From Psococerastis gibbosa (Eukaryota; Arthropoda; Insecta; Psocodea; Psocidae): a DNA stretch of 64,000 nucleotides. Positions 24,701-37,700 of the stretch are shown here, in pieces (position 1 is the stretch's first letter; the number at the start of each line of letters is the position of its first letter). A program made the position numbers and the translations under genes. Location: assembly GCA_963971405.1 (NCBI GenBank), contig OZ020489.1, forward strand, positions 22,532,290-22,596,289, written 5' to 3'. The notes beneath the pieces were generated by a model, which worked only from the letters and a program-made list of their open reading frames with translations, did no database searches and was not told the origin of the DNA.

Positions 24701-26872
24701 GTTACAAAAATATAACAAGTGATGCAAAAGTTCATTTTTACAGGATTTTAGAAGCTCAGAGGAAATTCCATCCTTTCCGGAGCTTTTCTTGTTTTTCATT
24801 TTATTTATGGCTTTCTCAATCTCAGTTGGAGTAACGGGACCAAAATGCATCGAAGTTTTACGATCACTGCAGTTTTCAAACGGTACATTTGTCAAGTCAA
24901 TATTACCTTCTTTGAAAAGTTCATCCGCTATCCCGGCAAAATATTTATTTATATGATCCGCTGCAATTTTTTCGTTGCCTTCTACATCTAGTTTTTGATT
25001 ATTACTTAATTCAAGCACTGTCAGTTTCGAATTATTTGTCATATTTCCTTTCATAAAAGAATTAGCAACTTTCCAAAATTCCTTTGTGGTCTTAGCATTA
25101 TCAAATTTTTCTCTACAATACTTGGTTTTGGCTCTTCTTATTTCAAATTTAATTTCCCTGCATAGTTTATCTAATTCTGACTTAAACTTTTCACAGAAAG
25201 GATGTTTTTTATGTAGCTTATATAATTTATTTTTCCGTTGACATTTATCAATCAAAGATTGATTAATCCACTCACTTCTTGCTTGATGAAGCTTTGTCCC
25301 ATGCGTGTGTTTTCTAAGCCAATGACAAGGCCATCCAGGCCGCACCATTTTTAGCAACTTTAAGATGTTAATCTCCGCTCTCTGACTTTTTAAGTGATAC
25401 CGTCCAACCATCTTTGTAGAGAATTATATTATATTGGATATAAATATACAGAATAGATCCCATAGTACCATCGTGTAAAGTTGTTCTTACTTCTTACACA
25501 TACATAAGTTGCCTCATAATGTTGTTGTTCAATATCAATAACAGGTCGTTCCAATTTCCTATTTCCAGGGTGGAAGTGCACCAAACGTAGTACCTTCAGT
25601 GATGTCCGCCACATTTGACATCCGAGTGGCTGTGGATGAAGACCAAGATGAATTGACAACTCTGCTGGAGCAATGGGCCGCCAAAGCAGGAGGGGACATT
25701 GATATTGAATATCTCGTGAAGGACCCTGTTTCTCCTGCTACCGCTTTGGATGAAACAAACCCATTCTGGCCTGCAATGAAGGAAGTTTTCGATAGCATGT
25801 AAGTGACACTCACAATCAATCTTACATTTATGAAGCAACCATTTCAAATTTTATTTCCTACGTATTCTCATAATCATCATTATACCATCATAATTAGCTC
25901 GTTACCTAGATTGATGTTTTTTTAAGGACTTTATGGACCCAGGTCTACTTATCACTAGTGGCCCATAGGTCCCTTGTCCATTGCCAACGACCCCATGGAT
26001 TTCGGACATTATTTGTATTGTTTCCGTATGAATTTTTGGCTATTGGCAAACTGGTATACGTTCTCGATGTCAACCTGCACCGGCTACAAGCGATAATTGC
26101 AAGGTGAGACCGTTGATGTAAGGGCCGAAGTTAAGCTTGCTTGGTCAGTCAGTCAAATTTCAATCGCTCCCTATTCATTCCCATTCCTATGATTAACTAC
26201 GAAAATTCACTCCTCGTGAAATTAGAGCAAAGCCAGTATACCCTATGCGTCGTGTGTAACAATCAATTCATTGATATGTATTTTTTCACAGAGGTCAAGA
26301 AATCATTACCAGAATCCTTCCAGGTGGAACTGACGGAAGATATCTCATGAGGGTATTTATTTTTTTACCAGAGATATAAAGGGAAGATATATACCGTATA
26401 TAGGGAAGATTGAAAGTTAAAATTTGTTACTAAAGCTACAGATTAAGCCTCACGCAGATCACGCAAGTCAGTTACACAATTTCCGCGTTTGTTCAGTTTC
26501 ATCTGATTAAAAAGAAATAATATAGCCTATTTTTTTGTCCCTAAGTATAAAGCTGCGACCGCTGTCAAGAAAGCCCGTGTAACATTCTAGCCGATTTTAC
26601 AATAAGAAAAGTTCAGATTATATAGGCAAATAGGTTTAATTTCTTTATTTTATTTTAATGTTGTTTATTTTCAGAAAGGAATTCGCGTTCTCTCCTTTTC
26701 ACCTATGAACAACACACCTCGCCTAATGCATGCTAACAACGAGTTTATAAACAAAGATGTCTTCTTGAGGGGCATAGACATCTTCACACAAATTATCCCC
26801 GCCATTGCCAACGTCCCATCGGAGTTGCGTTCAATAATTTCGCAAGAAGTTTGCAATAACAATATATTCTGA
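18766..26872 (+). CDS. Aminoacylase-1-like protein, copy C (intact, 8 coding exons)
   Basis: Exons are 18766-18850, 19194-19363, 20109-20280, 21579-21722, 22505-22692, 25569-25798, 26292-26352 and 26675-26872. All have GT/AG borders and the phases sum to a 415-residue protein, close to human ACY1 (408 aa). Expected M20A residues are present: His77 and Asp79 (NSHMD), Asp110 (GSQD), Glu144/Glu145 (PDEE), Asp170/Glu171 (LDEG), His202 in the lid/dimer domain (EGHGS), Arg272 (FDIR) and His369 (LMHAN). Likely role: cytosolic, metal-dependent removal of N-acyl groups from L-amino acids. After Asp110 it has TKQ where copy D and vertebrates have MKC, a change shared with copy B. The C-terminal tail is about 15 residues longer than in A and B. 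Intron 5 holds a LINE; intron 2 a hAT MITE; intron 3 nested MITEs. Confidence 0.92.
19404..19622. mobile_element. hAT-like MITE with 8-bp target duplication
   Basis: 219 bp. Ends are CAGTGGCGGCGCTAG and its near complement (TAGCGCCGCCACTG), with an exact 8-bp duplication AGTGCAAG at 19396-19403 and 19623-19630. G-rich inside, no coding sequence. It lies in intron 2 of copy C, and the 8-bp duplication is the hAT signature. Confidence 0.85.
20416..20590. mobile_element. Foldback element with GCAGCC ends
   Basis: 175 bp. The ends GCAGCCTGATCGAGGCGATT pair with their complement at the right border, and pairing continues through ATAATACCGG. It abuts the element at 20592, whose ends are related (GCAGCCTCAGATCATGGCG), so the two are members of one TIR family inserted side by side. 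Confidence 0.65.
20592..21422. mobile_element. TIR element (GCAGCCCGATCATGGCG family), copy 1, with nested MITE
   Basis: It has terminal inverted repeats of about 27 bp (GCAGCC..GATCATGGCGATTT and its complement at 21396-21422). The interior shares GGGGTTTATTCAA, GAGTGCAAAATGC, TAGATGTAGACACATTAATT and TTTCCCGCGCATATTTTAAC with 59333-59707. It has been enlarged by a nested foldback MITE at 20727-20867 and by a G/C-tract segment near 21300-21355. Non-coding; superfamily not assigned. The whole insert sits in intron 3 of copy C, and the matching intron of copy B lacks it. Confidence 0.75.
20727..20867. mobile_element. GGCG-end foldback MITE, copy M1
   Basis: 141 bp foldback starting GGCGGGGTTTCAACATACGT, inner arms ACGTGGTAGCAGAA / TGTCTGCTAAAACGT. 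Left flank TTA, right flank TAA. Its borders split sequence that is continuous in the sister TIR element at 59333-59707 (GTGAGTTT before, CAATT after), which confirms the insertion. Confidence 0.8.
23101..25420 (-). mobile_element. LINE (APE-type non-LTR retrotransposon), 5'-truncated, in intron 5 of copy C
   Basis: On the minus strand, 25411-24551 encodes the N-terminal RT region (NKMKNKKSSGKDGISSELLK, then KESIVIPIYKDGN, ENYRPIYL). Shifted frames continue with LSPNQYGFRPEISTELAL and HIDLRKCFDV (24587-24267), then LQGSGLAPLIFLIFINEA with FADDAAI (24259-23882) and a C-terminal part near 23800-23600. There are at least two frameshifts between these blocks. The 3' end is an (ATT)-type simple repeat at 23101-23120, as in I/Jockey-like LINEs. 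It is a dead copy. Confidence 0.82.
25965..26105 (+). repeat. Interspersed repeat family T, copy 1
   Basis: Blocks CCAACGACCCCATGGATTT, GGACATTA, TTTCCG(T/C)(A/G)TGAATTTTTGGC and TGTCAACCTGCA are shared with 46500-46650 (+). The minus strand of 29985-30196 shares the same order. Non-coding; probable SINE, no clear pol III boxes seen. Confidence 0.6.
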
Positions 26873-27769
26873 GTAGGTTAATATTTAAGAATAGGTAGGT
26901 ATCTACAGTACTTAGTAGGTTCTAGGTGTCTGCGGACCTATGTTGCGCTGATATTTTGGATTTAATTGAAGTTAAATAAGAATTCTAAGAAGTCAGGTAG
27001 GCCTACGCATGGGCGTTTTAAGGTCAGGGTTTTTTTATTTGGCATATCGCATGTGACCAATTAAAATGATATGTATGTCCGAATCGTCGATGTAATAAAA
27101 TAAAATGGATCGCGCATGACCATAAGCTACGATTCATATGGCCAGTATAGTGATATGATATATAGGGGACATTATACGAAATTGTGACTGGTATGTCAAA
27201 ATGCCACAACAAAACATTTTGCTTTCTCCCGCATTTTCAAAGTCATCCAATAAAACAAAAGAAATGTGCTCGACCGAAATTTTATTAATCAATAGGCTAC
27301 TTGACAGTTGTAAATATAATAATAAATATATATAATATAATAATATAATAATAAAATATAAAATTTGCTAGATAAGGTAGGTTAACAATAATAATACAAT
27401 ACAATTTGAATTTAAAAATTGTAAAAATATTAAAAAAAATAAGGGAATAAATGTTATTTTTTTTTAGCTGTCGGTTACAAGAGCCAAACCACTGGAAGAC
27501 CTTAAAATGACGTCACAATTCGTATAATGTACTACCAACACCAATAGTAGTAATCCTACTCCGTCACATTTTCCAGTCATGTGAGTGACGTGATTCCCTT
27601 TTTAACCATCAAATTTAAATTGATGGAGAGAAATATTTTATTCCCCTACTACTAGACGCTTGTAGGAAAAAATGATAATTTTAAGGGGTATAAAATAGAT
27701 CTACTAATGCATTAAAGTAGGTTTTCAAAAAAAATTCAAGTAGCCTATTAGTATAGGAACCGAGATAGG
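26873..27769. other. Intergenic AT-rich DNA after copy C
   Basis: No gene or domain recognised. It contains an AATATAATA-rich low-complexity stretch at about 27315-27400. Confidence 0.35.
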
Positions 27770-28690
27770 TAATATGAGTAGTTCCTTGGTAACTAATTAT
27801 CTTGGCGTTAGATTTCGGTTGTTCCGACTTTCCCTATCCCAAAGTACCTACTGAATTAATCGATGGGATGATTGCATAGTCTAGAAGGGGCTGACCAATA
27901 TATTACCTACAACACAGTCATAATGGCAGGGTATGCAATGTAATGGGACACGAATTATCCATAATTTCTTCAAATAATACCTAATTTTTTATTCAAAACC
28001 GAAACACTTTGCTTGGGAATGCAACCTGTTCGGTTTTGTTACTGTATTCCACACCTAAAACATACCTGCAGACTGCTGAAGTTAAAAGCATCGGTAGAAA
28101 GGTTCCACAGAAAATATATTTTTAAGACAATGAAAATTGAGTGTTTTATTTTTTTGCCCCAGGGCCCAGAACTAAACTATCAAGGGGAAAGCGACCCATT
28201 AGATTATGTTTACATATAGCCAATATAATAATAAAGACTACAATATAGGCCTATGGGAATTTAAATAAAATCGTTTTTTTAACCATTTTTTGAGTTTTTG
28301 ATTGGTAAAATCCCCCCATAATTGACTTAGCCCAAAATAAAAATTGTCTTGAGAGAGGCCCTATGACTTTTTTGTGAACCTACAATACAAGTCAAATTTC
28401 ATCAAAATCGAACGAGTAGGCCTAGTTTGTCCACAAATGGACTAACAGACAGACACTTCGTTCTTCACACGTTCTTGGGACCTCATTCTCATTTTGCTTG
28501 CTATTACCGTACGTTATTTTTTGCTTGGATGTAACTGGTTTGAAGCTGTACCCGTACAAGCACAAAGATATAAATAAAATGTGTAGCCTAAATCCATTGA
28601 AATCTTGAATAGATAATTTCGACGATCACAAAGCTTTCCTTGTATGAACTTTGGATAAATAGGAAAGCAATTTAAACGCTTCCAAAATTG
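27770..28690 (+). repeat. Interspersed repeat family R, copy 2 (longest)
   Basis: Shares the full block order with 9650-10310, including CTTTCCCTATCCCAAAG, ATAATGGCAGGGTATG, TTGCTTGGGAA, CGGTAGAAAGGTTC(C/T)ACAG, CAAACTATCAAGGGG-like DNA, a GACTAACAGACAGACA tract and GATAAATAGGAAAGCAAT. It is the most complete copy and the best template for a consensus. No coding sequence. Confidence 0.7.
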
Positions 28691-29984
28691 CATTAGGTTT
28701 TAAGATGACCGGTGAGGTTATATTAGGTTACAGGTACCACTGTATTCTATATTATACCGTACAGTCGTACAGACACAGTATGTGGAAACTTGGAATTGAA
28801 AATACATATGGAAACGCACTATAGCCCAGTTTTATAATATGGGCCTAGGCGAGATTATTTTATGACATATTGTAGTTGCGGCACTGCAAAGTACAAAGCT
28901 ATTGGGCTTATGGAGTGTCATTATATAATCACAGTCTCCCGTCGCTGATAAGGAAGTAAGTTGGTGGTAAGCTCGTCTATTGTTTCATTGTCACTCATCA
29001 TCAGCCCACCAACGACCATTGAACCGGTGAGCATAAAATGTCTAGTAACGTTGAACTTGATGTACGCCCATAGCCTATATCTACTAGGCCTACATATTCC
29101 AATTTATATAAAAACGGTAGATTTTTTAACTAGCTAACTTAGTAAACTCAAATGTTTCTGTTCTTGTGTTTGGCAGTTAGAAACATAGATCTGGTTGAGG
29201 GTCCAGGCCCGGTGCCATCATCAGTTTAAAAGTATTCGGGCAGTAAGGATGAGCCGCAGTGGCACCGCCATCTACCAATGAATGGTTGTGCCGACTGCCA
29301 TGCAGTAATTCCTTATTATTGACAGTCGAGACTACTTACTTAAGCAATGCTCTCAAGCACCCTAAGAGGGTATAGTTCTGAAAAGCCTCAATTTAGAACA
29401 GAATTGGCAATGGCCATAAAGTTTATGTTTTCGGCATTTTTAATAGATACGTCCTACTTAGGACCATTCCCACCAGCGTTTGAAAAGTCTCTGCACAGTC
29501 ATGTGATACATTGGTTTCGATTGCGATGCCGCTCAATGCTTTTTACTATAGCATGGAGTACACTGTATTAGTATGGTATTGTCCTTGGCTGTAGCGCTGA
29601 CCTATTAGTTTGATGAGGCTGCTGAACTAATTTGAATTAGAAATAAGTCTTTACGTAAGTGGTAGTTTTTTTATAGCTACAATTAGGCCAATGGAAGCAA
29701 TAAGCTACGCAACACCATATATATTTGAATTATGGCGGGATGTTGCAGACGGTGGCGTGGTTTGCGGATATTTTCAGTACTAATTGTGAAATATAAAGTA
29801 TAAACAAAATCTGTGAAAATCAAATCAGCTTGAAATAATAAACGCAACAGGTAAAAATTGAAAATTAGTAATGTATGAAATGATAAACACAATTGAATTG
29901 AACACAACAGTTAATAATTAACCAGAATAGGCGTAGAGTAGAAGAGGACAGGCACTACAACTTCTGAAGCCTATCCCTTATGAG
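28691..29984. other. Intergenic DNA, nothing recognised
   Basis: No open frame with recognisable similarity, RNA gene or terminal-repeat element was found here. Confidence 0.35.
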
Positions 29985-30196
29985 TTTTTGGAAAAAACTT
30001 GTATCTGTACTTGGTTAAGTCATGCTTTCGCCTGTTTCATTGCGTCAATGGTAAGCTTGTCTCAGCTGCTCCATTTTCTTTTGTAGCCGGTGTAGTTTGC
30101 CATCGAGAAACGTGTAACAGTTTGTCAATGGCCAAAAATTGCAAATAATGTCCGAAATCCATGGATCAAAATCGTTGGCATTGGACAAGAGACCTA
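29985..30196 (-). repeat. Interspersed repeat family T, copy 2, interrupted by a mariner derivative
   Basis: The minus-strand equivalent of 25965-26105 (ATGTCCGAAATCCATGG, CGTTGGCATTGGACAAG, GACCTA). The homology resumes as TGTGCCACTA right after the mariner derivative at 30894, matching GGGCCACTAGTG in the uninterrupted copy. This gives the empty site and confirms the TA target. Confidence 0.6.
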
Positions 30197-30891
30197 CAGG
30201 GTTTGTCCGGAAAGTAATGTCAGTGCATTTCTTTTTTACGGATATTGTACGCGCAATTGCGCTTTACCGGCTCAGATTTTGGTGGGGGATCTGGCAACTA
30301 GTTCTAACAAGTGTCAGCTGGCTACCGATCGTTGTAGTAGTCACATGAGTTGTTCCATGTGAGTCGGTAGAGTAACCCGGTGCAAGAAGAAGAAAAGCTT
30401 TCGCATGAGCAACGGACGGCGATCAAGTTTTGTGTAAAACTGGAGAAGAGTGCTGAGGAAACCATTATAATGTTGAAGAAGGCTTTCGGCGACGATGGCC
30501 GTCCAGCGCGGGGCTCGACGTTGGCGTCTTCCCGACCTTCTGTGAAGGCCTTGTGCCACCGGAAAATTTGCCTATCCTAAAGGTAATCGTCATTGAAAGC
30601 CTTCTTCATCATTATAATGGTTTTACACAGTCCAGTTTTACACAAAACTTGATCGGCATCCGTTGCTCAAGCGAACGCTTTTTTTCTTCTTGCACCGGGT
30701 TACTGTACCGACGCACATGGAACAACTGATGTGACCACTATAACGATCGGTAGCCAGCTGACGCTTGTTGGAACTTGTTGCCAGATCCCCCCCCCCCCCA
30801 AATCTGAATCTGAGCCGCTAAAGCGCGAGCTTGCGCGTACAGTCTCCGTAAAAAAAAAAATGCACTGATATTACTTTCCGGACAATCCCTG
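30197..30891. mobile_element. Head-to-head mariner derivative built from two 5' ends
   Basis: 695 bp, flanked by TA on both sides. The left end CAGGGTTTGTCCGGAAAGTA and the right end (complement of CAGGGATTGTCCGGAAAGTA) are mariner-type TIRs. The arms pair over about 250-300 bp. Each arm carries the start of a mariner transposase: on the plus strand LSHEQRTAIKFCVKLEKSAE and TIIMLKKAFGDD, the N-terminal helix-turn-helix. The catalytic domain is absent. It was mobilised as a unit, because it has the TA duplication and an empty site in repeat T. Confidence 0.8.
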
Positions 30892-31034
30892 TATGTGCCA
30901 CTATATGTAGGCCTGCGTCCACAAAAAGTATTTCAAAAATGTCAATTACAATGGGGTACTGCCGCCCTTGCTTAATATCAATAGGTTATATCATTGTATT
31001 ATATCCATAGACATTATGTCCGTGAACGTCTAGT

Positions 31035-31211
31035 CAGGGACGGATCCAGCCCATTTTCTTGGGGGGGGGGGGGAGGGGTAGTTGTGGGTCAAAATAGAAC
31101 AAACATAATATGTGCAGCATCGACTAAATTAGAGCGTACCTAATAAATTAACTTACAATAGATTTACTAAATGTTTAGTTGCCCCCCCCCCCCCCTCTGT
31201 ATCCGTCCATG
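31035..31211. mobile_element. hAT-like MITE (CAGGGACGGATCCAG ends)
   Basis: 177 bp with ends CAGGGACGGATCCAG and the near complement CTGTATCCGTCCATG, G-run on the left arm and C-run on the right. The flanks CGTCTAGT and CGTTAAGG agree only in part, so the 8-bp duplication has decayed or is misplaced. Confidence 0.55.
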
Positions 31212-31725
31212 CGTTAAGGCTGAGTGTTCAAAATGTTTTGTAAACAAGAAATTATCGTAATATTTGGACGAAATTAATAATTGCTCGTTCGACAGCCACA
31301 AAGATATAAAACGGAACAGATGAAAAAATCTTAAAAAATACGAGCTTTCTGTGAAAGCTGTATATTTCCCCTAGAGATTTACAACTGTACTACAAAATGG
31401 GTTTAAGGCTCTTCGTCCCATTTTTTTAAGGTAATAATAGGCCTATTTCAGTTCAGAAAATGTAAACTTCCTGCGATAACTTTCATTTTTTATGAGTTTT
31501 TTATCTGGTCACTTTGTTATCTTTGTATCTGTGGAACGAGCAATAAATTATTTTCGTCAAAAATTCAGCAAACTTTCTTGATTACAAAACATTTTGAACA
31601 CTCAGGCTTAAGTACGTCACCTAGCCTAGTGGTACTGTACTTAGTATTCCATGAGGGACCTAATACAGCACAATAATTTTAACTTAAATGCCTTTATTTA
31701 AATATGTTACTTATTCTTCCAGAAA

Positions 31726-34700
31726 ATGACGGATTTAGATGATGTAGCTTTGAACAACTTTAGAACCTATTTGAGGATTCCTTCGGTTCAGCCCAACGTA
31801 AATTATGGTAAGCGTCATTTTCAGGGGATTTCGCCGACATGGGCAACAAGCCTTCCAGTGCCCCCTATCCCAATAAAATAAAATGATGCGAAATTGTAAG
31901 AAATATGACCAGCGTATAAGGTGTACGCTCTCAATGTATATTTAAATTAACCAATGCTAAAAAATAGATCTTAAAGATAGATCAGGATCAACACAAATGT
32001 ATTTTCCTTGCCTTTCGTTCAGCAAAATTTTTGACAACCTTAGAAAAGCCAGTACTGAGGGTTATATCCTTAAATGTCATGAATTTCATATGAGGTATTT
32101 TTTCATTTAGACTAGCGCCAAAATATTTGGAAATCTCTACCTTAAGTTACATCCATAGACGATAGAGTACGTATATAAAGCTACCAGGACACTTAATAAA
32201 CTTGAGTGCAGCGACTCGTTAGCTTTTCACCAATGGGTCTTAAATATTTGTTGGAATGTTTGGCATTTCTCAAGGATCAGGCGAATGAGTTAAACCTGAC
32301 TGTCCGAATTTATGAGCTTGTACCGAAGAAGCCTATTGTGGTGCTGACATGGGCAGGAACTGACCCCAAAGCCCCGTCCATTCTGCTCAACTCACACATG
32401 GATGTGGTCCCTGTTTATCCGGTAAGAATAACACTCAGATAAATAATTGTATTTATAATTAAAACTGTAAAGTATGGTACGCAAAAGCAGATGTACTGCA
32501 ACCAACGATATAAAAGAAAATAGATGGATATAGATGGTGTCCAACCATAAGCTAAGAAAAGCCGATTGCGGTGAAACGTAATCATATCCCTATGTACTGT
32601 ATTTTCAGTCCAATGCTCGAGAGTCTCCTAAATTACTTTGATTATTCAAAATTAGTTTATTTATTATTTATTTATTATTATTTGTTTTAAAGTTTTAAGT
32701 TGAATATTATTCATTCTAATTTTGTTTCTCTGTTTCCAATTTTTTTTAATAATCTTCTATTTACAGGAACTGTGGAAGCATGACCCGTTTGGCGCGGATC
32801 TGGACAATAACGGCAATATATTTGCCAGAGGATCGCAAGACATGAAATGTGTCGGAATTCAATATATTGAAACAGTTCGGCGCCTCCAAGCAAATGGAAT
32901 TAGACTGAAAAGGACTTTACACCTTTCATATGTGCCTGGTAAGAAATAAGTCATGTCGTTGACTAATGGCATGACTCAATGACCGTGTACATGATTCAAA
33001 TTGCCAGTAACCTGTCACACTTGCCGGTCTAATGGGATTTGGTAGTTGTGTCACGCGGTTATTGATTTCTTGGTGAAAGCCGTAGTTCAGTGAATAACGA
33101 TATGGACTTTCGTAAAGGAAGTCACGGGTTCCATACCGCCATTTATTCACCTCTAGTGATAGGTGAGAGGCTGTGGAGAGGAATGATTGGGAATCCGCTA
33201 TAATCAGGAGGTCCCCGCAATCATATCGAAGATTCATAGTTCAAACAATAAGGCTTGGTGCTATGTAAGTTCCAAAGTTGTACCCATGCCCAAACAAAAA
33301 TCGTGCTAACGACAGAGTATGTGTTATGTATGAATTGAGAGTCCCTTGACACCATGAAGGGGGTACCAACAAGGTAGATAAAAAAGAGGTTGCGTAATAG
33401 AGGTTATATGCTAGTGTGACAGAAATGTATGGCAGATATACATATACTAACATTTATCTGGGTCTTTTCATCTTCCTACAGAATAGCCCCTCATTCACGG
33501 AGCGCACATTCCATAAAATCCCCCCAATTACACTCGAATAATGGTCCAATATTCGATGCAATAAATATTGTTTGAAGAAAAATTGAAACGTGTAATAACA
33601 AAAATTCAGATTCAATCGAATATTCGATCGAATTTAAGACACACGCCTTAAATTGGATCCAGTAATTTTGTAAACCAACCAACCACGGCAACCAACGCCA
33701 ACACGTAAACAAACCTTTTTAAAATGGTGCCTAATGTGTAGTGGATGATGGAAATTACCAAATTATTATTTGAATTAATCCAGGAAGAGGAGCATTTATA
33801 TATTAAACTAAACCCAGTTTACACAAATTAATTTAAGCGACTCTCTTCGCAAGAGAAAATTAATAGGAAGATTTTATTTCCCCGTGATTTGTCTTCCCGT
33901 TGTCGCCTTCTGTCTTAGGGGCTTAGCCCGCTTAGAGACAATCGAGTGCCTAAAGTTACTATTGTCACTAACAGCGTGCCGAAGTTACAATAGAATAATT
34001 ATTTCATTTTTAACCGCAAGGTACAATACAATGTAGGACGTAGGTTCTAGACGTTGTCAATAATAAATAGCCTAAAAAAATTAGTTGTCTTAAATAGTCT
34101 AAATTAAAAATTCCTGCACGGAGTAGCGGCAACTCTCCGCATTAAATGCATTCTTTCATCCATGGTTAAAAAAGTTTGATTAGAAGACTTATTTGACTTT
34201 TTTTTTTCTTTCTTTAGACGTCAACAAAAGTTGATTTTGCTTATATTTCTTTCTCATGCCACTTAATAAATGTGGCACAAGCCAAGAAATATTCGAGTGT
34301 GTAATATCTTCATTTTTCAAAAAAAATTCAAAATATTTATATATTATATTATATATATATTTATATTCGAATATTTATTGGATCCAATAAATAAATGTGT
34401 GTAATTGGTGGGAATGGAAAATTAACAATCGCCACCCATTTTCCCCCTAGGCCTATTCAAATTTGGATTGTCTCGCTGGACTGGACCGATTGCGAATGAA
34501 ATTTAGCACTATAAGAGGAACAATACTCCCTTCTTATTATAGGTTAATATTGTAGCACCCATTGTTTTTAGGTAGGCTACTGGTTTAACTACATGCATTA
34601 ATATACAGTATATTGTGTCAACGGTACATAACAATATAACTAGCCTAGTAAATAATATAATATTTTTAATTTGTTTCTACTTCTGCTAGATGAAGAAATA

Positions 34701-37700
34701 GGTGGTCTTGATGGAATGGCGCTGTTTGTGAATACTCCAGAATTTAAGGAACTGAATGTTGGATTTTCTCTTGATGAAGGCATAGCGAGTGAAAATGAAA
34801 CCTTTCAAGTTTTTTATGCTGAACGTGTCATTTGGCGTAAGTAATTATTACTAAGTTACTAATTTTACAAAACACAAAAGAAAAAGCACTTCGTACCTAT
34901 ATACTGTATATAAGTTTTGTGGGTAATATATATAAACCTACAAAAAAAAAAAATACTAATAACGCGATCGGGTAGCCTTGTTAAATTATTTGTAGTATAG
35001 GTTCCTATATAAAAATGAATTGCCTTGTTTAGCTGAATGACTTTATAGTTACATGATCTTAGTTGAAACAAGCGATATTGTCTTTAAATGCGATACGTTC
35101 TGTATCAAATTTGACCCTTGGTCATTTTTTTTTGTGCTTGGGCATTTTCGTTATGGCGCATAATCATGCTTGGTTGTTTCGGTTGCAGATTGTGAGTTCA
35201 CTATCACCGGAACTGAAGGCCACGGCTCTTTGCTTCTCCCAAACACCGTTGGGGAAAAACTTCGCAGGTTAATTGACTTGGTTATGGACTTCCGTCAGAC
35301 TTCTGTTGACAAGCTAAACAGTAATCCAGAACTTACAATCGGTGATGTCACGTCAGCTAACCTCACCATTATTAATGTAAGCAACTTGCAGGCTCTTGTC
35401 GGGAGATCTATGGCGAGGAACATCCATATATAGGGCGTTAACGCTGACCCTGGGTTCACCTGTTATTTTACGCACAAATAAACAACAGTGAGATTTTGTT
35501 ATAAAATGATGACATTTGAAAACTGACTCAAGCTGTACCCAAGTTACAAATGCTAAAAATAAATGGCGCGCCTCTGTGTGAGAGATAGAGAAGGCGGCTA
35601 TTCCACCGACGTCGTTTTTCATAGTGGTAGCAGACATCATTAATAAGTCTCTGCCACATTTTAAGGATAATGTAGATACTTAACTTATCTATTATAAATT
35701 AAGTTATAATATGGTAGAGACTTATTAATGATGTCTGCTACCACGTCATGCACATGCACAATGAAAAACGACGTCGGTGGAACAGCCGCCGATGCATAGA
35801 CTAGTCTGAAGAAGGTGAAATTGGAAGAGTATGGAGAGTTAACTCGACACGATCTTGCTCTGGGTAGGATAAACACATCAAAAATTCCTCAGTTAGCTGA
35901 CATTTCCTCACTCATTGTGGGAAATCACTTGGTAAAGTTTTACGTTAAAATATAAAAATCCCTTTCGGCTCTGGCCGATCAGGTGTAGGGAGATTCCGCA
36001 GACCCTGATTTTCCTCTGCGCTACCTACGCTATGTGTAATAAAAAATAAAATATTCTTCATTATTTTACCGACCACAACATCAACACACAAAACACCCTT
36101 GTGTTCCAAACAATGACGACTATGAACTTTTACTTATTAAATTATTTTTACTTTGACTGGACATCAACTCGTCAATTTTTTCATAAAAAGTGTAGTTGAC
36201 CATTATCGTAGATACTAATACGGGCTTTAAGTCGGATTTTAACTCATTCCTCTGCGACCAATATTGACTGAGATTTGAATTATATAAGGTTTCAATCGGC
36301 CGCCATCTTATAACTAAACAGTGGATCTGGCTGGTTAACGAACTCGATCAAGGCATTTGTATGATCAATTTTTGTGCCAAGTTTCATCAAAATCGGATAA
36401 TATTTACGGAAGTTAGAGTGTTTCCTAAAATCGATATATATATATATATATATATATACAGTATATACATGCATATATATATATATATAACATTTTGAGA
36501 ACAGAGGGTGGTTTTAGGTTCAGGGGATCATGAAATGAAAAGTTGTGAAGAAATTTTCCGAAAGTCGAACATTGGTCGCCATCTCAATAGGTAGACGAAT
36601 CTCCCTAAAAAACACACACAATTGGTTTCGGCTCACGCCATCGACATTTCCTCCATATAGTTACATCTAGAGTTCTACTGGCATATACAAGTAGAGATGG
36701 GACATTTGAATTTCTGGCGCCATCTTTCTGGTCTTCTTCGACCAGTCAGAGCACACCTTAGGCGCTCCCAAACAACAAATTACGTCATTGCTGCAAGACG
36801 TGTTGTGATTTGTCGAAAAAAGACGAGTCAATTGGCCAAAACTCTGAAAAAGATGTGGCAGGTGGCATATGAAATAAAAAACATCCTTGGCAGGAGCGAA
36901 TGTCCCATCTCTCCTATATAGAACTCAACTTGCTCCTCTGACAACGCAAACAAGTATTTATAGATATTGTTTAGGATATTTAATTGCTTTGTTTAGGGCG
37001 GTGTTGAGCCCAATGTAGTTCCTCCTGTGCTGACGCTCACCATTGACTTCCGTTTGGCTATTGATGTCGACCACGACAAGTTTGAGGCGCAGATACATGA
37101 TTGGATGGCGCAAGCCGGCGATGGAATCACTCTTGCTTTCCACCAAAAAAATCCGCCTGTGCCTCCGACGATTCTCGACGACAAAAACATTTACTGGGTG
37201 GCTATTAGAGACACCTTTAAAGCTCTGTAAGTTTATTTTCAGTCTCAAAGTCCTGTAGAGTTATACATTCATGCTGACAAAATAAGAGTTTATTCCTAGT
37301 GAAAATGATAGGAGTATCAATTTTAATTTGAAAATAAAGGCGGTGGCACGACAACCCAATAAGGGTCCAGTCCTGAAGACTGGTAGAGAGGATTCTCTCT
37401 CTTGACGATTTGAGATGTGGTATTTAACATATCCGGCAGCCGTGTTTTTCTCGTACCCATGAAGGTATAATACACAAAAATACACTGACTACTACGAAAT
37501 CTCAAATTAAACGCGTACTGTAAATAAGATTACCATTACATGACTAAAGAAACACATACAACATATCTACCACATAACAATAAGATAAGCAAGTTTATTA
37601 AAACCTTAGCATTGAAGAATGCCATACGCCGAACGAACTTAGAGTGGCTGAAATAACGCCAATTCCAAAAGTGCCTGGTTCACACAAAATTGAAGATTTA

